Notes under the pieces: generated by a model | Told to the model about the DNA's origin: nothing | The model's input: only the letters and a program-made list of their open reading frames with translations | Databases searched by the model: none | Shown: in pieces, positions 10,701 through 21,128 of the stretch | Layout of the letters: every line of letters starts with the position of its first letter | Numbering within the stretch: position 1 is the stretch's first letter | Made by a program: the position numbers and the translations under genes | Origin: Fragilaria crotonensis | Taxonomy: Eukaryota; Bacillariophyta; Fragilariophyceae; Fragilariales; Fragilariaceae | Assembly (NCBI GenBank): GCA_022925895.1 | Contig: JAKSYS010000006.1 | Location: forward strand, 186,001 to 250,000 | Length of the DNA stretch: 64,000 nt | Direction of reading: 5' to 3'

Positions 10701-11712
10701 AGAGTTTTACCTTGGTGCCAAATTGCGCCCTGTGACACTGTCGAATGGTGTGGTTGCGTGGGGCATGAGTTCCAGCAAATACATTCAGGCAGCGGTTGCA
10801 AACGTGAAGGCATTCCATACCAGGGTATACCCGACCAGGAAGTGGGCGAAGAGGTCATCAGGACCATTTCCCTTGAACTACGCACCAGAACTTGATGTGA
10901 CTCCGGAATTGTCACCGGAGCTGGCCACATTTTACCAATCGCAGATCGGTGTACTTCGATGGTGTGTTGAGCTCGGACGAGTCGACATCATCACCGAAGT
11001 ATCTGAACTTGCTTCATACCTGATCATGCCACGCGAAGGACACTTGGAGGCCGTGTTTCACCTCTTCAACTATTTGGAAAAGAAGCATAACGCCCGGATC
11101 GTGTTTGATCCGTCCTACCCGGACATCGACCGATCAGCATTTAAGGAATGTGATTGGAAATCATTCTATGGCGATCATGTAACCGAAGCGATCCCTCCCA
11201 ATGCACCACCTCCACGTGGTAAGGATATGGATCTTCGCTTATTCGTTGACTCAGATCATGCCGGTGATCAACGTACTCGACGATCCCGAACTGGGTTTCT
11301 GTTATATCTCAACATGTCTCCCATCCTATGGTACTCAAAGAAGCAGGCAACGATCGAAACTAGTGTTTTTGGGGCTGAGTTTGTCGCCATGAAACACGGG
11401 ATGGAGTCGCTGAGAGGACTCCGTTACAAATTACGAATGATGGGAGTACCCATCGATGGCCCAGCGTTTATATATGGGGACAATATGTCGGTCATACATA
11501 ACACGCAGCGCCCAGAATCAACATTGAAGAAGAAATCAAATTCAGTGTGCTATCACGCGGTGCGTGAAGCAGTCGCTATGGGTGAATGTGTGACGGCCCA
11601 TATTTCAACCCATGATAACCCCGCTGATCTATGTACGAAGATCATACCGGGCGGTCAGAAGCGAGACCACCTAGTGAGTCTCGTTCTCTACGACGTCGTT
11701 GATTACACTTGA
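7705..11712 (+). CDS. copia pol polyprotein: integrase, chromo-like segment, reverse transcriptase, RNase H
   Basis: A long pol frame of about 1335 codons. Order of parts: a protease-side segment; integrase core at about 265-430 (CFTDTLISN, LIMDGAKEQ, NAAESAIRE); a chromo-like patch at about 675-720 (TKGWHLCVEWKDGTTSWERL); reverse transcriptase at about 780-1010 with RKARLVAGG, ALYGLKSAG and the YVDD box; RNase H at about 1170-1320 with LFVDSDHAGD, WYSKKQATIETS and IYGDNMSV. The chromo-like patch before the reverse transcriptase is characteristic of diatom copia lineages. Confidence 0.9.
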   Translation: MHDYERPIDVSGYNPTGPVATNLRTVSAALAYDDPLMGRTVILIVNQAIYIPEMPHNLLSTMQVRLNDVKINDIPRFLTEHPDELTHSIVIPMDASDSPPYVIPLTLKGVASSFPTRKPTLDEYEQLPHLVLTSDSPDYDPHDPTFAEHEDMLAKCISDSGDRTWAAPNVNRICVVSNRHLAPALIGVDRIQLSLQAISATLDDATLPNAIGTGIMTVRTSAPGKQFDAVHLSRNLGIDIHAARRTVQATTQRGIRTLLHPTLSRRFRTNDRQLRYRRLPIDCFTDTLISNTASARNNKYAQIFATADGWCRAYPMRKKSEAHEGLSLLFQREGVPNTLIMDGAKEQLLGQFRKKCREAGARIKQTEPHTPWSNAAESAIRELKRGVGRQMVRSKAPKRLWDHCLEREAYVRSLTAHDQYRLEGQVPETIVRGETADISALALFGWFEWVMFRDTSTTYPDDKMVLGRDLGPAIDIGPAMTRKVIKANGQVVYRSTVRSLTPDEIADETHKAERSKFILSLEKVLGDSFKFEDFASDPELEDLGTPTYEPYADGDTDEGMRFTPDADDVDEDTYDKYVGAQVSLPTGDTVKTARVCGRKRSLDGTLQGKAHSNPILDTRTYEVEFADGQRIEVAANIIAQNMYAQCDSEGNQYLLLAGIVDHKRTDAAVNRTDMWITRGSNRRMRQTTKGWHLCVEWKDGTTSWERLADLKESNPIEVAEYAIARGIDGEAAFAWWVPYTMKRRDRIVAAVNKRYHKRTHKFGIEVPKTYDDCVRIDRENGNTLWQDAIRKEMTKVRIAFDVLEDGMEPPPTFQEMKCHLVFDVKMEDFQRKARLVAGGHMTKPSSGTVTYASVVSRESVRIALTIAALNDLEVKTADIENAYLTAPVGEKIWCRLGPEFGQDAGKRAIIVRALYGLKSAGASFRNHLADCMRHLGWESCKADHDLWFKPEIRPDDRYKYYAYCLLYVDDILVVHHDGVKALKEIDHFFKTKPGSIRNPEFYLGAKLRPVTLSNGVVAWGMSSSKYIQAAVANVKAFHTRVYPTRKWAKRSSGPFPLNYAPELDVTPELSPELATFYQSQIGVLRWCVELGRVDIITEVSELASYLIMPREGHLEAVFHLFNYLEKKHNARIVFDPSYPDIDRSAFKECDWKSFYGDHVTEAIPPNAPPPRGKDMDLRLFVDSDHAGDQRTRRSRTGFLLYLNMSPILWYSKKQATIETSVFGAEFVAMKHGMESLRGLRYKLRMMGVPIDGPAFIYGDNMSVIHNTQRPESTLKKKSNSVCYHAVREAVAMGECVTAHISTHDNPADLCTKIIPGGQKRDHLVSLVLYDVVDYT

Positions 11713-11862
11713 TTTCCCCCTCTATACGAGGTTCGCAGGTTTTATAGGGTTCCCTTGCACGCACACTATGTGGCGGCTAAATATCAGTGTTATGATCAAT
11801 GGTCCACCGCGACGACCTAGTATGCCATCCATCCTCACTTGCCATACTAAGTCGAGGGGGAC

Positions 11863-12002
11863 TGAGAAAAGGTGGACGGTATACGATGTACAGTACACAC
11901 CGTACAAGTAACGCTCGTTCATGTACATGTAGTAATTGCGCACAACTTTAGTTTTACGTTTGTTACGTCTGACCAACTTCGTTGCTTGCCGTACTTTACT
12001 CA
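11863..12002 (+). repeat. Right LTR of the young copia element
   Basis: Second copy of the 140-bp LTR, preceded by the polypurine tract near 11852-11862. Confidence 0.92.
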
Positions 12003-12242
12003 CAACTGATCGGAGTATGATACATACTGGTGTTTTACAGTAGCACATGTCGAGCAACCTGTTCACAGCAAATTCAATGACCATTCCATCCAGTAACTTT
12101 GAATTCGTACAGTATTGTAATTCAGTAACGTAAGACACCGTCGTTTCAACATAAATTACCGTCGATTTATGTACTGTAGACCTGTAGTACATGTAATCCA
12201 CGTAACAGTACAACAGTACCCCAGAGTGGTCATACTCCGTAA

Positions 12243-12297
<55 letters not shown>

Positions 12298-15200
12298 GCA
12301 CAAAGCAAATTTAAAAAAGGAGTAGGATATATTTTAAAAATCTGGACACATTTTTGGGATGTCATGAGATGCTGACGTCCAATCAATGTATTGATTGAAA
12401 AATCATTCATCAATGAGGATCAAAACAACGTCGTTCTTTGCAGCCTCGCTCAACACAGTATTTTGCTGAAAATCAGCATCGTGTCCAAATTGCAAACAAA
12501 TGAATTTGACAGGTGTTGAATCAAATTTCCTGTTTTGAGAAGTTATCTGAAGTGATGTGTTTGTTTCCATGCTTAGGATTGGCCAAAGTGAATGATGCAT
12601 GGCTGAGCGACATGTACATTTGATACTTGGATGACCTTGTTATTGTGAACAACAGCAAACAGCAGTAGTAATGACTCTCTAATTTGATCTCACTACCCAT
12701 TCAGTTTGATACTTGACTGCATTTTCAAGCAAACAGTTGGGACTGAGAACTAGCATAAACTGAGAGCACCATCAGTTACAAGCAAGAGTGGCACAAAATC
12801 TTGGACGAAATTGTTCTCTGCGGATTTGTCGGGGATTCTTGAGTCAATTCTAGTTTTTACACAGTTACACAGTCCTCAAAGAATAGAGCAATTCTATGAT
12901 AACGGTAACACAAGACAATGCATCATAAACTTTATTGCTGAGTACAGCAATTGCACAAATCTGTTTTCAGAACGCTTGCTTCCAGTTTTCTTTGCTGACA
13001 TTTTATCTAATATTCTATTGGCAACAAGCTGTCGCTAGTAGCCTACACTTATCAAAGATGGGGAAAACTGCCAGGATGCACTCCAGTCATGTAGGATGCA
13101 AGAATACACTGTCCTCATCAACAGCATTCAACATGAGATATTGTCTGCGATCAGCAGGCAGATGCTCACCATGATAAAACTGCAGTGCAAGCAATACTGC
13201 TGGCCGCCCTTGCTAAAATTGAAACAATTTTGCTGCATGTTTTGTGAAAGGCACAAGCAGCATTTCTTCCTTTATGTCGTGTGTGCGTAATGTATGACCA
13301 ATTGTTCTGACTCCCAAATTAATTGATGTGAAAACTGCCGTTCACCAATGGCACGGACAAAATACTGATCATGTTGCAGCGTGATGACCAAGAAGCCAAC
13401 TGGAACATTTCAATTTATGGAGCGTTTTTTTGCAAAATACTGGCTGGTTTATATCAAAACTTGATGCAAGGGTTGCCAAAAATTCCGAATTAGTAGCCTG
13501 ACTTCACAGCATTTGGTTGTTTAAATGAACACCAGAGTAACAAAACCTACAGCAAGAAGTGTTTTGATATGTTTGCAAGATTGCTTGTCAATAGTGTGTA
13601 GTATTGTCCTTGTTTGTACAACAGGTTCATGCAAAAGTATGGTAGATCAGCAGTATTGCTTTACATTTGTTGCTTCTCTTATTCACTGTTAATCATATGC
13701 GCAGTACATCATTGCAAGCAACCGCGCTCCAGCAGTAAACGCTGTGATACTGGAAAAGAGTAACAATCATAACGCATCACATTGATTCAAAATCATCAAA
13801 TTTGATTTCGACATTCATTTTCAAATTATACTCCACAACTTGTTGGCTGACCAAAGCCAACACATCAATGAAAAGCAACACCAAAGAGATGATGAGAGAA
13901 TTGTCCCTTACTTTTCCCTGTTAGCATTCATTTCATTTTCCTCACAGCCTCCCACTCGCTCACATGTGTCAAATTTACATATGATTGTGCCATGCACAGC
14001 CTTTACTCTCTGCAGATGATGATTTCTGTGATGAGTACCTGCCAACATCATGATAACATGCACACCTCAGGTGATAGAATGGTAGTTCTCATATCTCACT
14101 ACTGCGCGGGTGACACCACACAAAATGATGATCAGCATTCCAGTACTGTTTGTTCTTTCTAAGTGGCTCTGGCATACTGGACGTTCTCTATTAGTTCTGG
14201 AGGATATCTGGTCGTGTGGGTCGACTGCTCCTAATCATGAGCAACGCGGCAGCACGTAACATAGATTTCTAGTTTTTTTTGTTCCCCTGGCTAGCCACAT
14301 GCTGCACACTCAGGTCTATCCATCACCATGAATGTATCACGCCATTCACGCCATTCAAAAAGAATACAATTTGATTTTGATTCAGTTCTGATATGGGCTC
14401 TTAGGGTCATTCTGTGGTAGAAGTTTGGTATGAATGGCGGATTCATTGTGATGCATGTTGAATTGTCTCAACAGCCAGCATTTACATTTAAAGAAAGTTC
14501 TTCGCATGTTTGTAAAATTCTGCTTATGCTGCATGCTGTCACACCTGCTCACCAATGACATGCAAATTACATACTGAAGGATTAAAAATGGATGTATTGA
14601 ATGATAGCTCAAATATAGGATGAGTTTGAAAGACAATTGCTCCTTAGCTACAACTTGAACCAGCAAAACTTGCAGGTGCATGGCTCTTGAAATTCTCTAT
14701 GCATACCTGCACAACATATCTTCTTATGTTAGAAAATTTCTACTTATGTTGCGAGCTGTGTGCTGTCACAGCTCCAAACCTCTTCACCAACAAGCAACAA
14801 GTGCCGTCACACCTGTTCACCCAAAAAACAAGAAAACGTACAACCTATGTACATTTAGTGTGTATGGTACAGTACCACCAGCGATTTCGATTGTACGCAT
14901 GTACACATGTACCACACGTTCTCTACATAAAATTACGATTGTGTCAATTCGACCTATTTGTGCCCAGTGTAAAGTGGTAGACCTACAACAGTACTGTTGG
15001 TGCAACGAGTCATACATAGATGTTCAGGAACCTCCGCAGTTGTCTCATGCTCTGTGTGCGCTGTACGTCATGATGCATATATCGCATATCTCAAACCCTG
15101 TCACGAGTCGCTTCAAACGGCCACGTTAACCTGTACCCTAATATTGTAGTTGTATCATACAAACAGACACTGTAGTACGTTAACATGTAGTCGTATGTAT

Positions 15201-15369
15201 GAATATGTCATATATGAATCCAAAAGTTCACGAAGACCACACTGCGGCACTGCAAAGCATCAAACAAGGCATAATATGCACATGTGTTGTATGTGCATCA
15301 ACGAAAAAGATTCGGCCCCTACATTTGTTCATACACCTCGGAACACTCAGGACCAGCACAAAAGACAAC
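12003..15369. other. Gene-poor AT-rich spacer with an (AC)n microsatellite
   Basis: About 3.4 kb between the copia element and the PAN-like gene. No convincing coding frame was found. It contains a pure (AC)n tract at 12246-12292. Two loosely similar segments around 14500-14570 and 14720-14820 (both reading CTTATG-TTGC... GCTGTCACA... CACCAA) may be a diverged direct repeat. GTAC motifs become frequent from about 14850 toward the next gene. Confidence 0.5.
12246..12292 (+). repeat. (AC)n microsatellite, about 23 units
   Basis: Uninterrupted AC dinucleotides for about 47 bases, followed by GCACGCACAA. The open frames on both strands here are products of the repeat. Confidence 0.97.
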
Positions 15370-16185
15370 ATGATATTCAGAAGTAAATCGAAACAACCGA
15401 GCCACGACGACAACGACTATGAAGTACAACGACTGCTAGAAGACGACCCGAACGACAAGAAGGGAGGAACCAAGGGATGTGGTATAGGTTCAGTCGTTGT
15501 CGGCGTGACCTTCATTGTTGCTGTCTACTTTCATGCATTTTCGTCGCAGATAGGAGTATCGTGGGATGCCTTGTCGTCAAAAGAGACAATCGCTGAGTGC
15601 CTTTCGTCGCCCTGGAAGCCAGATGAAGTTTTAGTTGGGCTCTGTCCTGGCGTTTTGGTTCCGGATGGCTTGGATCACCTAACATCAGCGCAGGCTTGTG
15701 CAGAAGCCTGTTGTGCAAATCCCGAGTGCATTACCTGGCAATATCGAACACATTGTCTTCACGGACCAGACGTGCGTGTGGGCTTGGAGAAAGACGGACC
15801 TGGTGCCTGGTGTCATCATGCTCCACCAGCACCGTGGCAAGGACAAATGTTCAGACAGCCCCGAGGAGACGGTGTTGTCGCTGTGGACCGGGAGAATGGG
15901 TGCAATCTTGAGAGTTGGGATCCAAACGAGCAAATGGGTCAGTGCCTCGGACTTGGAGATGTTCGGGTAGAAGCCAGTGGAAGTCCTCAGCAATGCATGG
16001 AGGCGTGTTGTAAGGACACCACTTGTGTGGGATGGCAGTGGCAGAAGGGATTGGGATGTTTTTATGGGGCAGACATGTATTCATGCACCGTCGTAGACAA
16101 CCCCGTGGTGTTTGAGCCCTTTGTGGGAAGGCGAAAGAAGCTATCATCCAGGTCGTACGCAATTCCCGAAGAAAAGCCTGTGTGA
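15370..16185 (+). CDS. Single-pass membrane protein with two PAN/Apple-like Cys-rich repeats, 271 aa
   Basis: The start chosen is the ATG at 15370 (MIFRSKSKQPSHDDNDYE), because the in-frame extension back to 15199 has no protein-like character. Residues 1-37 are hydrophilic, about 38-60 form a membrane segment (GSVVVGVTFIVAVYFHAF), then two Cys-rich repeats follow: about 77-140 (ending CITWQYRTHCLHG) and about 178-245 (CMEACCKDTTCVGWQWQKG). Both share the pattern CxxxCC...C-x-x-WQ-x...C-x-x-G, which resembles PAN/Apple modules that bind protein or carbohydrate. This layout fits a type II protein with the Cys-rich part in the lumen or outside the cell. Function beyond binding is not known. No intron is needed. 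Confidence 0.75.
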   Translation: MIFRSKSKQPSHDDNDYEVQRLLEDDPNDKKGGTKGCGIGSVVVGVTFIVAVYFHAFSSQIGVSWDALSSKETIAECLSSPWKPDEVLVGLCPGVLVPDGLDHLTSAQACAEACCANPECITWQYRTHCLHGPDVRVGLEKDGPGAWCHHAPPAPWQGQMFRQPRGDGVVAVDRENGCNLESWDPNEQMGQCLGLGDVRVEASGSPQQCMEACCKDTTCVGWQWQKGLGCFYGADMYSCTVVDNPVVFEPFVGRRKKLSSRSYAIPEEKPV

Positions 16186-16422
16186 TAAAAGACGTTGTGA
16201 AGAGAGCTGCCTCCTTGCTTCGGTCTTACATAAGCTTCCTCAATTAATGACAGGATTCAAGAGTTCATGTAACCTGTCACCTTTGAATGCTATCTACGAC
16301 AATCCAATCTTTATATCAGGCTCATTTAGTGCTTAGGATTAGAAAGCTGTGAGCTGCAATTCATGATAACAAAACTACCTGGTACCGGACAGGTTTTCCG
16401 GGTTCCTTCTCCTGGTAAAGGA
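16186..16422. other. 3' flank of the PAN-like gene, no gene seen
   Basis: Short non-coding stretch leading to the foldback element that starts at 16423. Confidence 0.5.
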
Positions 16423-16898
16423 CACTAGAGACCATTCGGGCCACGAAGGAGTGGACCGATCCGGCCGGTCAACGGTATACGGCGGTTTCGACTATCACTG
16501 TTTAACGAGGTATATACTCATTTTTTTTTTCGGAGTGTTAACGGTCGATTTTGGGTCAGTCCCATATTTCATTTCGCAATATCTCCACCAATTCCTGAAA
16601 CGACGATAGAAACGTGCACTATGTGTTAGTCCACCACACAAAGAATGACATAGTGCACGTTTCTATCGTCGTTTCAGGAATTGGTGGAGATATTGCAAAA
16701 TGAAACTCCAGACTGAAAATCTATGGACCGTTAGATACTCTGAACCAAAATATGAATAAAAAATATCCCCTGATCCAAAAAATTCGAACCCCTAAGTAGA
16801 TTCAAGAAAAGTCCGTAAAAGACGGGTAAATTTTTCATAAAAATGGAATCATAACCTAAAATCGGTCCAGTCCTTCGTGGCCCGAATGGTCTCTAGTG
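16423..16898. mobile_element. Foldback MITE with nested inverted repeats, 476 bp
   Basis: The outer inverted ends begin CACTAGAGACCATTCGGG and run about 37 bases (16423-16459 against 16862-16898) with one mismatch. Inside, a second inverted pair of about 57 bases (16567-16624 and 16648-16704) differs at one position and encloses a 23-base loop. There is no coding frame. The CACTA start recalls CACTA/EnSpm ends, but no 3-bp target duplication is evident, so the superfamily stays open. Confidence 0.8.
16567..16704. repeat. Near-perfect 57-bp stem with a 23-base loop
   Basis: The left arm (16567-16624) reads TTTCATTTCGCAATATCTCC and onward; the right arm is its reverse complement with a single change. 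If transcribed it would form a long hairpin RNA. Confidence 0.93.
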
Positions 16899-17273
16899 TT
16901 TTAGATTTTACCACGCCTTCGTATACAGTGCAAGTACTACCATACAAAAGACAAATGTTGAAAATGGCACTGTACACGTGCGTACAGTACCATGTACTTT
17001 TATGTACTCCAGTACAGTTTTGTGAATTGTATCATAGTGATTGTGTGATGTTATGTAGTGTTCAAGATTCGAGATTCCGTCTGGCCGCAGTTCTATGTTC
17101 AATGTTCAATTCGTTGTTACGTTCTCATAGCATTGTAGTGGTGCAAGTGTTAGGTACTCGAGTACAGTATGAACAATTTCAACATCTCGCGGTCGGTTAC
17201 TTTCGACCTTTTTCAAAGGCTGCAACGCACTACGCAGTCCCACAAAATCTTGGGTTGGCTGTGACCTGTGACC

Positions 17274-18703
17274 ATGGACGATGAAAACAGCCGCGATGAA
17301 CATCCGAACGATGGAAACCCCAGTCAGTTTGGAAATGGTAACGGCGGAAGTGAATCGGCTGGAAGCCTTGTTCTTCGACCTGTTTTCCTTGGAAACCTGA
17401 ACAACACTTACACGTCCGAAGATGTAATCGAGGTCTTCGAGCGACCGATCACTCCTCCCAACTCAAGCTTCAATTCTATCCCTGTTGAACGCGTTGACCT
17501 TAAACGAGGCTACTGCTTCGTCTTCCTCAAGGATGCTGTCTCACAGGAGGCAAAACAGAATGCGGAACGCTTCGTTAGTGACATCAACGGCATGTACGTT
17601 CCTACTTGAAATTCTTCGTACACCATGTACCACGTTCTACGCGCGCCATATGACAGGTTACCGAATCTTCACCATCCATCATGTGTCTTTTCACTACGCG
17701 TGCTTTGTTCGTGCTCTGCGCGATCTCAGCAACTTCATTTTTTATCATTTACTTCCTATCCCAATACCTCCACGCCGTTAACACCGATCCTACTCGCTGC
17801 TGTCACCATGTTCGATGACGGGCTGTCCTTCCTCCTGTGCTCCGTCTGTCATCGTCGTATTCACGCAGCGAACGTCTTCAACGGCCCAACCAAATTTCAA
17901 CCACATCGTTTCACACCCTTCATTGTTTCTTCCTCCTACGACCACGCCAACCTCTAACTGCCAGAGAAGCACACTCACCCTTCTTCATTCCTCCACCTTC
18001 CACCAGGGAAGTCCCTAACGTCTCTACCTCCCTGCGCGCCGAGTTTGCTCGTGGTGATGGACGCGTCAAGCGCAAGGAAGATGATCGTCGCAAACGCATT
18101 CAACCCTCGGAAACTCTCTTCGTTGTGAACTTTCCCGAACAAACTACGAAGCGCGATGACTTGCGCATGCTCTTTGAACCCTACGGCGAGTTGGTCCGAA
18201 TTGAAATGAAGCGAAATTACGCCTTTGTGCAGTTTCAAAATATTGAACATGCCATTCGAGCTAGGGATGAAGTCAATGGCGGAAAGTTGGATCAGTCGGT
18301 CTTGACAGTGGAATTTGTGGCACAGCATCGCGGAGGGGGCGACCGTGGCGATCGTCGTGGGGGCGACCGTGGTGACCGCAGACGAGACAGTCGCGATCGT
18401 CCGGGCGATCATCGCCGCAGGTCTCCTCCTCGCGATCGCCATTACTATGACAAGGATTACCATCGTAGGTCGCCACCTCCGCGTTATCGCGGTGGTCGTT
18501 CCAGATCCCGGTCTCGATCTCCACCCAGGTATGATCGTCGAAGCAGAAGTCCTCGTGGTCGGGATTATTACGATGACCGCGGCGGGGATCGTGGTGGTGA
18601 CCGCGGTGGGGATCGCGGTGGAGATCGTGGGAGGGGCGATCGTTCTTATCGCGGCAGCGACCGCCCTAGAAGTACGAACACAATTCATGGGCTAAACATG
18701 TAA
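17274..18703 (+). CDS. SR-family splicing factor, two RRMs and an RS/RGG tail, 338 aa, one intron
   Basis: Exons are 17274-17593 and 18007-18703. The 413-bp intron has GTACGT at its start and CCAG at its end, and splicing restores ...DINGMEVPNVSTSLRAEF, continuous between the two domains. The ATG at 17274 sits in ACCATGG. RRM1 covers about residues 27-107 (RNP2 VFLGNL, RNP1 KRGYCFVFL). RRM2 covers about 140-210 (RNP2 LFVVNF, RNP1 KRNYAFVQF). The tail is Arg-rich with RSRSRSRSPP and repeated RGGD units. It is expected to act in the nucleus in splice-site choice and mRNA export. If the intron is retained, translation stops a few codons after RRM1, a typical layout for SR autoregulation. The exact SRSF orthologue cannot be fixed. 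Confidence 0.9.
17594..18006 (+). other. 413-bp intron of the SR gene
   Basis: GTACGT ... CCACCAG. It is longer than the other introns seen here (68 to 223 bp). It brings a TGA 15 bases into the intron if retained. The open frames inside it are not conserved-looking. Confidence 0.85.
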
Positions 18704-18863
18704 TGAAGTGGAATACTTACTTGTCCATTGTGCCGTTCGTTTTCTGGTAGTTGTCGTTGACGTGTTTCGCCATGTCTGGTGCCCTTGTAACAAAACCAAT
18801 GTGTAACTCCAGCAAGCGCAAACGAAATGCAGTCTAATGTACCGGTAGTTTACCTTCATTCCC

Positions 18864-19225
18864 CCGTATTTCTCGGTATTTTGTACCCCTTGGATTCATG
18901 TACCCACCACCCCAAAATTATGTATTTTTTCGAACCACTCGACTCCAAAATGAAAGTCAATATTTGATCCTTTGGTAGGAAAATCCTGGCATTTCACTGA
19001 AACGTCAGGTCATTTGAATTCCACACGTTGAAAGCCACCTATGAATGTATAACTCTAATCATCAGAAGCCGAGTTTAAATCTTCATTTTCCATTATTGAG
19101 TTGTCAGCCCGATGTCCATTTTTCACGGATTCCCTTTACCCGTCGGACATTTTTGATGAACTTGTGGTGGGATTTTTGCACCCATCGGTGTACATTTGGG
19201 GGGTACAAAATACCGAGAAATACGG
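18864..19225. mobile_element. MITE-like element with 26-bp perfect inverted ends, 362 bp
   Basis: The left end starts CCGTATTTCTCGGTATTTTG (18864-18889) and is repeated perfectly inverted at 19200-19225. Imperfect inverted similarity continues inward on both sides. There is no coding frame. It lies about 160 bases after the SR gene stop and may sit in or near its 3' UTR. No clear target duplication. Confidence 0.75.
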
Positions 19226-19274
19226 TAGAGCTTTCGATCTCGTCGCTGTCCGCCCCTTACACGTGGTACTAGTA

Positions 19275-21128
19275 TGGCAGGTTTCACGTCCCAGAATCCT
19301 GGCGCAGGACATGGTATATATTGTACATAAGATGGCAATTTGTTCTCATATGACGTCACCTTTGCATTAAATCGTCGTGCTAAAAGCAAGCGTTTCGCAA
19401 TGAGATTGCATGCCGTCGTTTACATCAGATGCACTCCTTTTAAACTACCCAGCCCCAACAGTTGCCTTCAAAATACTCCCAAGCAATGGTCTGTGTAGGC
19501 TGGGTAGTCTATCTCCGTGTCTGACACAGATACACGGTTTTGGGGCTGTCGCCTCCATGCGATGCAACACAATGTGCCGATACAGATTGTTGAATTCTCA
19601 ACCTGTGTGTTGGTTTAGCCCTCTCCACAACTGGACTTGCAATGGGATGTAGAACCTAATACAGTTTCAATGACAGTCTTGCTAGTATCTCCTGGCAATC
19701 CGATCAATTGTTACTTTAGGCCTTCATTGTTGTGCGGCTCATGCACCTTACAGCATCCAAGTTGAACTAGCTAATTATGAACTAATGTCGCTTCCCCTGT
19801 CATCTTCTTCAATTTACGTGCATCGCAATGGCACATGTACCTGCTCTCTCTCTCGTTAATGCTCTCCAAGCACGCGTCGGATCCTTGCTTGCATCCTTGC
19901 CTTCACCGTTGAGTCATTTCGGTTTGGCATGATGATACTGCCTCTGGTGACTTGAGCTGATAATTTACATCGTGTATAGATCATGTTGCATTTGTCTTAA
20001 TGGAGAACATACCCTGTAGAATAAAATACATATTATGGATACATGAGCGAGTTGCGTTGGGAATGCATTCATAGCAGGATTTTAGTACTTACTAACAATG
20101 TGGGCAATCGATGAGGCATTTGTGATTGCGCGAACAGCTTTCGTACAGGGCCAAATTGTCAACCCATCACGAACTTGATCATACCACGACAAGTGTACCA
20201 TGGCTGACGTTGTCAATAAGAGCTTATTGTTCATCACTGTCATCACTTCAAAACAATAGTGGAGGATTGCCTGCTGTCTCGCATGCAACCAGAAACAGAG
20301 TTCAAAAACACAAATAAACCGTGACTTATCCGCAGCATTCAACAGTTGATGACAATACAGAAAGAATTTGCATGAGAGTTCCGCTGCAGAACACAATCAT
20401 CCAATGGCTTTGCTTCTCGCATGCACTATTCTTTGCAGGACAGGATCACGGACATCATCCAACGAGAGGCGTGGGTTTAGCAGATTCATGGCCAACATCA
20501 AGCCTGCTGCTTGATGATGGAAAGAATATTGTAGCTAGTGGTTCTTGGAATACAACAGCCGGTTGTACTCTGAATACTTGATAGCGTTGTTTGTGATTCT
20601 CGATGATGATCATGATGATGACAGCATGCTCAATCTTGTGGCCAGCCTAGGATGTCGCCGGTTCTCAAAGACCTTCATTTGTAAGCTCAGGAGCCAGTGT
20701 TTGCACACTCCTGTTGTGCTCCATTCTGGTTAAACTCTTTCAATGATGGTAGTTCCAGTGGGGCTGCTGCTTCAGGGAGCTTGCGAATGAATGGATGTAA
20801 ACGTACTTTTGAAGAATCCGCATGCCACAGCTCCGAGCTGGAGTTCCACTCGCTTGTAACATACCACCTTCTTCGTGTACTGAAGCAGCTTCTTCTGGCA
20901 AGAATAGGTAGGTTCAGAAGACCTGGGTTAGTCACTACGAAGCTACTGTCAACAGTGCTGTTCACAAGCGTACCAGTGTGATTGTGATGATTGATGATGA
21001 TACAATGATGGCAACAGCATCATTCTGATGACCGAACAATTTCGCGGAAGATTTACTATGGCGTTTTGTGATCGTGGTATGTATCTTACCTGGATATACG
21101 CGAGGATGGTTCAGGGTGAAACCTGCCA
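19275..21128. mobile_element. Possible non-autonomous TA-flanked element, 13-bp inverted ends
   Basis: TGGCAGGTTTCAC at 19275-19287 is repeated inverted at 21116-21128, and each copy is bordered on the outside by TA (19273-19274 and 21129-21130), as for Tc1/mariner-type insertions. Inside are 1.8 kb without a recognisable gene and one internal hairpin (19444-19454 with 19498-19508). The case rests on the ends only. Confidence 0.45.

Larger units (their letters stand above)
5430..12002 (+). mobile_element. Ty1/copia LTR retrotransposon (diatom copia type), young, looks whole or nearly so
   Basis: Two 140-bp LTRs (5430-5569 and 11863-12002) that look identical flank a gag-like frame and a long pol frame in protease, integrase, reverse transcriptase, RNase H order, which defines Ty1/copia. 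A candidate primer-binding site follows the left LTR and a purine tract (GTCGAGGGGGAC) precedes the right one. The flanks carry ACAAC before the left LTR (5425-5429) and at the right edge, sharing one base with the LTR end. Identical LTRs imply a recent insertion. At most one or two breaks are suspected. Confidence 0.93.

Noticed and set aside
12156-12413. Open frames through the (AC)n tract
   Set aside because: They encode only dipeptide repeats from the microsatellite and arise on both strands.
15199-15369. Upstream extension of the PAN-like protein
   Set aside because: In frame but unlike protein, and it would bury the cytosolic N-terminus. The ATG at 15370 is preferred.
16785-16800. TTCGAAC-type motif that could be a tRNA T-arm
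   Set aside because: The flanking bases cannot pair as a T-stem and no A box or acceptor stem is found. Similar motifs at 18930 and 60095 fail likewise.
17625-17957. Open frame of 110 codons inside the SR intron
   Set aside because: Low-quality composition, and the GT-AG splice that removes it restores a continuous SR protein.
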